Below, one piece after another: positions 35,681 to 41,971 of a DNA stretch of 64,000 nucleotides (its first letter is position 1; each line of letters starts with the position of its first letter). A program made the position numbers and the translations under genes. The notes beneath the pieces were generated by a model that was not told the DNA's origin, ran no database searches, and saw only the letters and a program-made list of their open reading frames with translations. The stretch covers positions 1-64,000 of the forward strand of contig NZ_CP149822.1 in NCBI RefSeq assembly GCF_038396755.1. The letters are read 5' to 3'. The DNA comes from Chitinophaga pollutisoli (GTDB lineage Bacteria; Bacteroidota; Bacteroidia; Chitinophagales; Chitinophagaceae).

Positions 35681-35818
35681 ATGTACACGATTTACATTAT
35701 TTCGGCCATTGTTTTATTCTGTCTTTACCGCATCGCGGCATACCATGCGCATAGCGAAGTAAAACTTAAAAAAGCGGCTGACCGCGGCAAAAGGAGAAGT
35801 CTCCGCGTCCGCGCTTAA
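35681..35818 (+). CDS. Putative 45-residue single-span membrane protein
   Basis: ATG at 35681 to TAA at 35816-35818. The product starts MYTIYIISAIVLFCLYRIAA, a hydrophobic segment of about 18 residues. It is followed by a strongly basic tail (KLKKAADRGKRRSLRVRA), which fits an N-out or hairpin-free bitopic small protein with a cytoplasmic positive tail. No family is recognised. A strong hairpin terminator begins about 40 bases after the stop, which supports transcription on this strand. The start codon has only a weak ribosome-binding context, so coding status remains uncertain. Confidence 0.45.
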   Translation: MYTIYIISAIVLFCLYRIAAYHAHSEVKLKKAADRGKRRSLRVRA

Positions 35819-35852
35819 CCGCTCCCTTAACCATATTTTCTGGCAAGCTGAA

Positions 35853-35898
35853 AAAGGAAAGGCTGTCTCCCATCCTGAGGAGACAGCCTTCTTCTTTA
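35853..35898. terminator. Bidirectional terminator
   Basis: A 12-bp perfect stem (AAGGCTGTCTCC with GGAGACAGCCTT) and eight-base loop, T-rich on both sides (CTTCTTTA on plus, TCCTTTTT on minus). It lies between the convergent small gene and the DUF5686 gene. Confidence 0.88.
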
Positions 35899-35914
35899 TA
35901 CAAACTTTCCTGTG

Positions 35915-38410
35915 CTACTCCACTTTGAACGCACCGCCAAGAATCCCCCCGAAACCGAGGCGGATCCCGATCCGTGTATCCGATTGGCTTTGATATCCCG
36001 CCACGACATCCACCCGGAACAATTTGAGGATATTCTCCAAACCGGCAAAAACTTCCACATAGTTGTTGGCCCTGTCCACATAAAACGCATTCGTGCCCGC
36101 CACCAGGTGCCACTTTAGGCGGTTAAAGAGCGGAATGCGGTTAGTCAGCAACCCGTTGAAGTGATGCTCGATGTTGGCCGTGGCAAATAAACCGGCGGTG
36201 GTGCTGTATTCGTAATATTGCGCCAGCTGGAAGCTGTTGAGGTAGCGGATATTGAGGAACGTCTGGTTGCCGTTGAAATGCTGCATGTCGGGCAAGGAAG
36301 CGGATTGCGCGTTGAGGAAGCCGCCTGCACCCAAATGATATTTAAGTTCTCCCAACAACTTGAAATTCATCTCATCCCTCACATCAACATTCCATTTGTC
36401 GAAATTCGCGTCGATAAATCCTTTGCGGTAAGCCGCGCTGAAAGTCGGGAATTTGGAACCGATGGCCCTCCTGCCCCGCGGATACTCGATATACCGCTGG
36501 CCCGGTTGGTAACTGACGTTGCCGCCCACCGTGAGCACTTTTTCTCTTTGAAAAACGAGGCCGGGCAGCTCTTCGGGCAGGTTGGAGGTGAAGGAGTTCC
36601 TGTCTTTCCGGAAGAAGGAGTAGGTCGTTGTATTCTCCACCGGCAGCCGGTCTTCGTACAGCGCATTCACGCTGAATGCAAACGAACTTTCATATACCTT
36701 GCTGAATGCCAGTTGCGCAAACCGGCTTTCATACAATTTCATATAATTCTCACGCAGCAACAACGTGTAGAGTGAATTCATCACCGGCCCGATGGGATTG
36801 GCGCGGTTGAATTGCGTAATCCGCTTGCCGCCGTACAACGACCAGGTATTCCGCGACCCAATGCCACCTTCCGGTGAACGGGTGAGCGTTAAACCGGTTT
36901 GCGCCTGCAGGTGCGTGTTGGAAAACCCGTACCGCACACTCGACATCCAGCTGAGGTATCGCCTGCCCGGCAGTGTAAACGTAACACCCGGACTGATTTG
37001 CAAAGCCACGCCTTCCACGGTGTTGTAGCTCAGGCCTTTCACGAGACCGGGCATGTAAAAGGCGTGTGATTGCACAGCGGTATCGCCCTGGAAATACCAG
37101 CGGTGGTTCACGCCTTCCCAGAGTACGTCCAGCGGTTTTTTGGGTTGCGGTTTGGCGCGCAGGGAGTCCAGTTGCTGGCGGCTTTTGGCGGAATCGCGCC
37201 GGGCACGGGCGGTACTGTCTTTCACATGGAAGTCTTTCAGTTCGTCGGCTTCCAGCGCCACGGGGCGAACGCTGTCCCAGAACCGCTTATCACGCCACTC
37301 CGCATCTTTCTGGTATTTCATCACCACCTTGTTGAAATAGCCTTTCGGGAATTCGGGGTTGAGGTTGTAGTTGGAATAGACATTGACGGAATTGGCCGTG
37401 ATATCGAAGCCGAAAACTTTAGCGGCGAGGTATACCACCTGGTCTTTGGTGCGCCATACATCGGGCGCCACAGGCACATGCGTTTGGCGGATCACGAGCG
37501 TATCGATCAGTTCGAGCTGGTATTCTTTGGTGAGCCGGAGGTCTGTGCTGTGGATGCGCCAATCGTCTTCGGTGATATAAATATGCCCGGCGAAGAGCGG
37601 TTCGTATTTGCGTCGGGGGGTCACGAGGATCTTGTTCACCAGCTTGCCGTCGTCCACAAACGTGCCTTCGAGGCGGTATTTGTAATAATGGATCGCATTG
37701 TCGGAGATAGGGGAAATAAAGCCCCGGGGGCCTACCTGCGATTCCATGGCTTCCACGTTGTTCTGGTAGAAGTTGATGATGGTGGGGATGCTGAAGCCGA
37801 GTCCTCCGCCGCTGGATCTGCTGGAAATGACGTCGAGCTTCATGTCGGGGTCGCGCCAGGCGATTTTGGTGACGGATTCGGTGAGCGCCACGATCCCTTT
37901 GCCGGAGGAGTCCACGCCGATTTCAGTGGGATCTACTTTCTGGCCGAATACGCGTTTGGGCATATTCCGCAGTCGCGCCAGCATTTTGATATAGGATTCG
38001 CAGGTGTAGTTTTTGACTTGCGAGAGGTAGTACGGTCTTTTTTTGATGGCTTGCCGGATGATAGCATAGGCGGGGTCTTCGCCGCCCGAGCGTACCACCA
38101 CTTCCTTTACCTGGAGGCTCACTGGCTCGAGCGAGAAGTTCAGTTCCCGGGGCTCGCCGCCGGCCAGCACGGCAGTTTCCTCCTTCTTATATCCCATATA
38201 CTGGCAAACGATCACGTGGTTGCCTGCGGGCACTTCCAGCACGTACGCGCCGGTGGCGTTGGTGGTGGTGCCGAGGGTGGTGCCCTTGATCATGACGGTA
38301 GCGTATGGCAGGGGCTCGCCGCGCTTATTGGTGACAACGCCGCGGATCTGGGCGCCTGAAGCGGGCAGTACAAACAGTAACAGGATAAATGGGGATAGGA
38401 TTCTGAGCAT
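35915..38410 (-). CDS. DUF5686 outer-membrane protein with carboxypeptidase-like regulatory domain
   Basis: 831 residues from the ATG at 38410, where a signal peptide begins (MLRILSPFILLLFVLPASG); an ATG 24 codons upstream lacks this fit. Mature residues ~20-105 form a CarboxypepD_reg-like beta-sandwich (IRGVVTNKRGEPLPYATVMIKG, YMGYKKEE), as found at the N-terminus of Bacteroidota outer-membrane proteins. The remainder matches DUF5686: IRQAIKKRPYY, a Lys/Arg/Gln linker near residues 405-430, then a long beta-rich C-terminal half ending IRLGFGGILGGAFKVE, consistent with an outer-membrane barrel. No catalytic role is known. It lies downstream of a small membrane-protein gene on the same strand, 79 bases away. 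Confidence 0.87.
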   Translation of the reverse strand: MLRILSPFILLLFVLPASGAQIRGVVTNKRGEPLPYATVMIKGTTLGTTTNATGAYVLEVPAGNHVIVCQYMGYKKEETAVLAGGEPRELNFSLEPVSLQVKEVVVRSGGEDPAYAIIRQAIKKRPYYLSQVKNYTCESYIKMLARLRNMPKRVFGQKVDPTEIGVDSSGKGIVALTESVTKIAWRDPDMKLDVISSRSSGGGLGFSIPTIINFYQNNVEAMESQVGPRGFISPISDNAIHYYKYRLEGTFVDDGKLVNKILVTPRRKYEPLFAGHIYITEDDWRIHSTDLRLTKEYQLELIDTLVIRQTHVPVAPDVWRTKDQVVYLAAKVFGFDITANSVNVYSNYNLNPEFPKGYFNKVVMKYQKDAEWRDKRFWDSVRPVALEADELKDFHVKDSTARARRDSAKSRQQLDSLRAKPQPKKPLDVLWEGVNHRWYFQGDTAVQSHAFYMPGLVKGLSYNTVEGVALQISPGVTFTLPGRRYLSWMSSVRYGFSNTHLQAQTGLTLTRSPEGGIGSRNTWSLYGGKRITQFNRANPIGPVMNSLYTLLLRENYMKLYESRFAQLAFSKVYESSFAFSVNALYEDRLPVENTTTYSFFRKDRNSFTSNLPEELPGLVFQREKVLTVGGNVSYQPGQRYIEYPRGRRAIGSKFPTFSAAYRKGFIDANFDKWNVDVRDEMNFKLLGELKYHLGAGGFLNAQSASLPDMQHFNGNQTFLNIRYLNSFQLAQYYEYSTTAGLFATANIEHHFNGLLTNRIPLFNRLKWHLVAGTNAFYVDRANNYVEVFAGLENILKLFRVDVVAGYQSQSDTRIGIRLGFGGILGGAFKVE

Positions 38411-38489
38411 GTGCCAAAAGTAACGGATGGCCCTAGACGGTTGATGCCTGCCGGGGGCTTTTATGTAAATTTTAACACACATGATCAGC

Positions 38490-38846
38490 TCAGGCGGCCT
38501 TCTTCGGCGCGGCGCGCAGCACGCTGGCCGAAAGCGCCCCCATACCCGCTACCAGTCCTCCGATTATCGCCGAAACGGTTATAAGTATCCAGGGATTGCG
38601 GGTGCCGGCGATCAATTCGCTCATCCGGTTGCTGAGGATATGATTGTTCCGGACATCGGCCACGAACGCCAGGATGCCCCACAGCAGGAATATGGCGAGG
38701 AACCCGCTGGCGAATGCCCGGCCGGGCCGCTGCTGCCAGATCAGGGCAACGAGGAATGCCGCGACGGCAATGACCCACCAGGGCAGGAAAAGTCCGAGGA
38801 TGTAACCCAGGAGAGCGGTAAGAAGGATAGCGAGCACAAAGCGCAT
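38490..38846 (-). CDS. Hypothetical integral membrane protein
   Basis: 118 residues with about four hydrophobic segments (roughly 3-22, 23-42, 47-66 and 84-108) and little soluble sequence. No catalytic motif or family is recognised. WW and PGRAFASGFLAIFLLWG are the most distinctive stretches. It starts with ATG at 38846 directly after a long perfect inverted repeat that follows metZ, so it may be transcribed separately from the methionine genes. It is followed by the DUF5686 gene in the same direction. Function is unknown. Confidence 0.7.
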   Translation of the reverse strand: MRFVLAILLTALLGYILGLFLPWWVIAVAAFLVALIWQQRPGRAFASGFLAIFLLWGILAFVADVRNNHILSNRMSELIAGTRNPWILITVSAIIGGLVAGMGALSASVLRAAPKKAA

Positions 38847-38865
38847 GCGAGAAATTTTAAATAGA

Positions 38866-38917
38866 AATGCATGTAATTGGGAAGGAATTTACACATTTCT
38901 CCTCAATTACATGCATT
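38866..38917 (-). terminator. Perfect 14-bp inverted repeat between metZ and the next gene
   Basis: AATGCATGTAATTG (38866) and CAATTACATGCATT (38904) pair perfectly across a 24-base loop that itself has partial pairing. On the minus strand the hairpin is followed by TTCTATTTAAAATTTC. It may terminate the osmC-metZ transcript or be a structured RNA or protein-binding element; the stem is AT-rich for a terminator. Confidence 0.5.
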
Positions 38918-38944
38918 GCCTGCTGATATGAAAAACGAAGCAGC

Positions 38945-40138
38945 TTAACGGCTGCTGTCCAGCGCCTGCAACACGTCTTCCAGGATATCGGCTTTATGTT
39001 CAAGCCCGCAGGAAATGCGGATGAGCCCCGGCGTGATCCCTACTTTCAATCTTTCGGCCTCGCTCAGTTTGGCGTGGGTGGTGGAAGCGGGATGGGAAGC
39101 GATGCTGCGGCTGTCGCCCAGGTTGGCCGTGAGGCTCAGCAGCTCCAGCTGGTCGAGGAAGCGCCGGCCTCTTTCCAGGCCGCCTTTCAGCTCGAAGCAA
39201 ACGATGCCTCCCCCGGCGGACATCTGCTTCTGCGCGATGTCGTACTGCGGGTGGGATTTGAGGAAAGGATATTTCACCCATTCCAGGTGCTCGTTACCTT
39301 CCAGCGCCTGCGCCAGCGAGAGGGCATTGCCGGAATGGCGCTCCATCCGCACGTGCAGGGTTTCGAGGCTACGGGCAAGCACCCAGGCGTTGAACGGGCT
39401 GAGCGACGGGCCGGTGCTGCGGCAAAAGGCATACACCTCGTCTACCAGCTCCTGTTTACCCAGCACAATGCCACCCAGTACGCGTCCCTGGCCGTCGAGC
39501 CACTTGGTGGCCGAGTGCGTGACGAGGTCGGCCCCGAAATCGAGCGGTCGCTGGATGGCGGGGGTGGCGAAGCAATTGTCGACGTTGAGCAGTACGTTAT
39601 GTTTCTTTGCGATTTTCGCCACGGTTTCCAGGTCGATCAGGTCGAGTCCGGGATTGGAGGGCGTTTCCACGAAGATCATTTTCGTATTCGGCTGGATGAG
39701 GGCCTCGATGGTTTCGGGCTTCGTGAGGTCGAAATACGTATGCTGGATGTTCCATTTGGGCAGGAACTTCGTGATCACAGTGTGGGTGGAACCGAAAATG
39801 GAAGCGCTGCTCAGCAGGTGGTCGCCCGCTTTCAGGAAAGCCATGAAGCTGCCGAAAATGGCGCTCATGCCCGAGGCGGTGGCGAAGCCGCTCTCCGCTC
39901 CTTCCAGCGCGCTCATGCGCTGGGTGAACTCCTCCACCGTGGGGTTGCTGAAGCGGGAATAAATGTAAGCGTCGTTTTCGTCGGCGAAAGCGGCCCGCAT
40001 GGCTTCCGCGTCCTCATAACAGAAGCTGGAAGTCAGGTACATGGGGCTGCTGTGTTCCATGTTGTGTGTTCTGCCGGGCTGTATGCGGATGGCCTTGGTT
40101 TCGGGCCGGTAGGTCGGTTTTACTTTTCTCTTTTTCAT
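38945..40138 (-). CDS. metZ: PLP-dependent O-acyl-homoserine sulfhydrylase / cystathionine gamma-synthase family
   Basis: 397 residues, trans-sulfuration enzyme family. PLP-binding motifs are visible: the SRFSNPTVEEFTQRMSALEG start, VETPSNP, Asp187 in LLNVDNCF, and the Schiff-base Lys212 in THSATKWLDGQGR. The C-terminal SIASHPASTTHAKLS and GLIRISCGLEH are typical of Cys/Met metabolism enzymes. Length and sequence style fit MetZ-type O-succinylhomoserine sulfhydrylases, which make homocysteine directly from sulfide. Cystathionine gamma-synthase (MetB) is the main alternative. It is 14 bases downstream of an OsmC-family gene and divergent from metX, so methionine synthesis is the likely pathway. 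Confidence 0.85.
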   Translation of the reverse strand: MKKRKVKPTYRPETKAIRIQPGRTHNMEHSSPMYLTSSFCYEDAEAMRAAFADENDAYIYSRFSNPTVEEFTQRMSALEGAESGFATASGMSAIFGSFMAFLKAGDHLLSSASIFGSTHTVITKFLPKWNIQHTYFDLTKPETIEALIQPNTKMIFVETPSNPGLDLIDLETVAKIAKKHNVLLNVDNCFATPAIQRPLDFGADLVTHSATKWLDGQGRVLGGIVLGKQELVDEVYAFCRSTGPSLSPFNAWVLARSLETLHVRMERHSGNALSLAQALEGNEHLEWVKYPFLKSHPQYDIAQKQMSAGGGIVCFELKGGLERGRRFLDQLELLSLTANLGDSRSIASHPASTTHAKLSEAERLKVGITPGLIRISCGLEHKADILEDVLQALDSSR

Positions 40139-40152
40139 CAGTCGGTTTGGTA

Positions 40153-40575
40153 TCAGGCTTGGTTCAGTTTCACTTCCCAGGTCAGCTGCGTATTGCCCTG
40201 GCGCAGGGTTTCGGCTACGGAGCAGTATTTGTTCATGGAAAGTTCCACGGCGCGGACGGCTTTGTCAGCGTCCACTTTGCCTGTGATATGAAATACAATA
40301 TGCGCTTTTTCCCAGAGCGACGGCTCTTTTCCCTTCTCGCGGTCGGCTTCGATCTCGATCCGGAAATCGGTGATTTCCTGGCGTTGCTTCTTGAGGATCA
40401 TCACCACATCGATGGCTGAACATCCGCCGAGGCCCATGATGAGCATCTGCATGGGGCGGATGCCGTTGTTCTTGCCACCGTTTTCTACGGAGGAGTCCAT
40501 TAATACCTTGTGACCCTGCTCGTCCACAGCTTCCATATTGAACCCGTCGTCTATGCGTTGTAAAGCGATCTTCAT
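40153..40575 (-). CDS. OsmC family protein (Cys-based peroxidase fold)
   Basis: 140 residues. Two conserved Cys are present, in GLGGCSAIDVVMILKK (about residue 52) and in MNKYCSVAETL (about residue 118), the pair used by OsmC/Ohr proteins to reduce organic hydroperoxides. The N-terminus lacks the Ohr-type motif and the sequence is closer to the YhfA-like OsmC subgroup, whose substrate is less clear. It is the first gene of a probable two-gene unit with metZ (14-base gap), with a TATCTTTG element about 47 bases upstream. Linkage to sulfur metabolism suggests a thiol or sulfide-related role, which is inference. Confidence 0.87.
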   Translation of the reverse strand: MKIALQRIDDGFNMEAVDEQGHKVLMDSSVENGGKNNGIRPMQMLIMGLGGCSAIDVVMILKKQRQEITDFRIEIEADREKGKEPSLWEKAHIVFHITGKVDADKAVRAVELSMNKYCSVAETLRQGNTQLTWEVKLNQA

Positions 40576-40621
40576 ATCTATTTATTCGGTTTGATGTAAA
40601 ATTAACAGTTATGCCGGTCTT

Positions 40622-40629
40622 CAAAGATA
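40622..40629 (-). promoter_or_regulatory. -7 element for the osmC-metZ unit
   Basis: The minus strand reads TATCTTTG, a TAnnTTTG match, giving a leader of about 40 bases. The -33 region is only a weak match. Confidence 0.5.
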
Positions 40630-40681
40630 AAATATCTGTATGAATAACATAAGGATGACAAACGTGTTTTGTCATGGCGGA

Positions 40682-40713
40682 TTTGTAAATGGCCGCCGAC
40701 TTTTGTAGGTTTG
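40682..40713 (+). promoter_or_regulatory. Consensus promoter of metX
   Basis: TTTG (40682-40685), a 20-base spacer and TAGGTTTG (40706-40713) match the Bacteroidota consensus. The transcript should begin near 40720, which rules out start codons upstream of that point. Confidence 0.7.
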
Positions 40714-40731
40714 CGCAAATTTTTTACGCCG

Positions 40732-41754
40732 TTGTCATTGCAGACCTTTCACAGCCGTCAGCCCTTCACGCTGGAATCCGGTGCGGTATTGCCGGGGATT
40801 GAGATTGCCTATCACACGTACGGGACCATGAGCCCGCACGGGGATAACGTAGTCTGGATCTGTCATGCCCTTACCGCGAATTCGGATGTGGCGGACTGGT
40901 GGACGGGCCTGGTGGGCGAAGGCAAGGTGATTGACCCGGCGCGGCATTTCATTGTGTGCGCCAATATCCTCGGTTCCTGCTACGGCAGTTCCGGGCCGTT
41001 GAGTGTGAACCCGGGTACCGGGGAGCCCTGGTACCGGAGTTTTCCCCAGGTCACCATCCGAGATATCGTACACGCGCACATCCTGCTCCGCAAACACCTG
41101 GGGATCAACCGGATCCACATGCTCGGCGGCGGTAGCATGGGCGGCTACCAGGTGCTGGAATGGTCGCTCATGGAGCCGGAACGTATCGGCAGGCTGTTTC
41201 TCCTTTGCACCGGCGCGGCCGAAAGCGCCTGGGGCATCGCCGTGCATACCTCACAGCGGCTCGCCATCGAGGCAGACGGCAGCTGGGAAGAACCCCGGAG
41301 GGACGCGGGCGCCAAGGGGCTGAAAGCCGCCCGCGCTATCGGTATGCTCACGTATCGGAATTACCAGACCTTCATGGCCGCCCAATCCGACCCGGACAAT
41401 GGCAAAACGGATAACTTCAAAGCTTCTTCCTATATCGTTTACCAGGGCGATAAGCTCGTGCGCCGTTTCAACGCGCAAAGCTACTGGACGCTGACCAAGG
41501 CGATGGACAGCCACAATATTTCCCGCCAGCGCCACACCGATGTGGCCACCACCCTGCGCCAGATCGAACAGCCTACCCTCCTGATCGGGATCACGAGCGA
41601 TATCCTCTGCCCGCCGGAAGAGCAGATGCTGCTGGCCCGCCACATGCATAACTGCATCTACCACGAAATCGATTCTCCCTACGGGCACGACGGCTTCCTG
41701 ATCGAATTCGAGAAAATCGGCCGGATTCTCCGGGAGTTCCTGGGGTTTGCGTAA
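40732..41754 (+). CDS. metX: Homoserine O-acyltransferase (MetX)
   Basis: 340 residues from the TTG at 40732 (reading MSLQTFHSRQPFTLESG). No in-frame ATG exists near the start; upstream TTG codons at 40669 and 40711 precede or overlap the promoter, so they are unlikely. It activates homoserine by acylation for methionine synthesis. The alpha/beta-hydrolase catalytic triad is visible: Ser135 in GGGSMGGYQ, Asp in ITSDILCPPEEQ and His in YGHDGFLIE. Other MetX motifs are YHTYGTMS and CHALTANSDVADWW. MetX enzymes mostly use acetyl-CoA but some use succinyl-CoA; the nearby MetZ-type enzyme makes the acyl donor worth checking. It is divergent from osmC-metZ. Confidence 0.93.
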   Translation: MSLQTFHSRQPFTLESGAVLPGIEIAYHTYGTMSPHGDNVVWICHALTANSDVADWWTGLVGEGKVIDPARHFIVCANILGSCYGSSGPLSVNPGTGEPWYRSFPQVTIRDIVHAHILLRKHLGINRIHMLGGGSMGGYQVLEWSLMEPERIGRLFLLCTGAAESAWGIAVHTSQRLAIEADGSWEEPRRDAGAKGLKAARAIGMLTYRNYQTFMAAQSDPDNGKTDNFKASSYIVYQGDKLVRRFNAQSYWTLTKAMDSHNISRQRHTDVATTLRQIEQPTLLIGITSDILCPPEEQMLLARHMHNCIYHEIDSPYGHDGFLIEFEKIGRILREFLGFA

Positions 41755-41792
41755 CCTTTCCACCCATAATTTTCCTTTGCGTATTAGCTGAG

Positions 41793-41820
41793 TCAAATTG
41801 ATTTGATGACGCCGGTCATC
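41793..41820. repeat. Two overlapping dyads downstream of metX
   Basis: TCAAAT-TG-ATTTGA (41793-41806) is immediately followed by GATGAC-GCCG-GTCATC (41805-41820). The gap 41755-41971 before the TonB receptor is AT-rich. The dyads may be operator sites, or a weak metX terminator since TATTTTTTAAT follows about 15 bases later. Confidence 0.45.
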
Positions 41821-41971
41821 CATGCACTACCCCTATTTTTTAATAGAAAAATTTTTGGTTTTCGAAAAAAATCTTAACTTCTCTGTAACAACTGATACAA
41901 ATCCATAACCTGTTAATTATCAATCACCAGATACCTTAACCTGCGCCTTTCCGATCACCAAATTCTCACTT

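Noticed and set aside
40576..40731. SAM riboswitch upstream of metX or metZ
   Set aside because: No conserved riboswitch core could be recognised, and the metX promoter leaves only about 12 leader bases.
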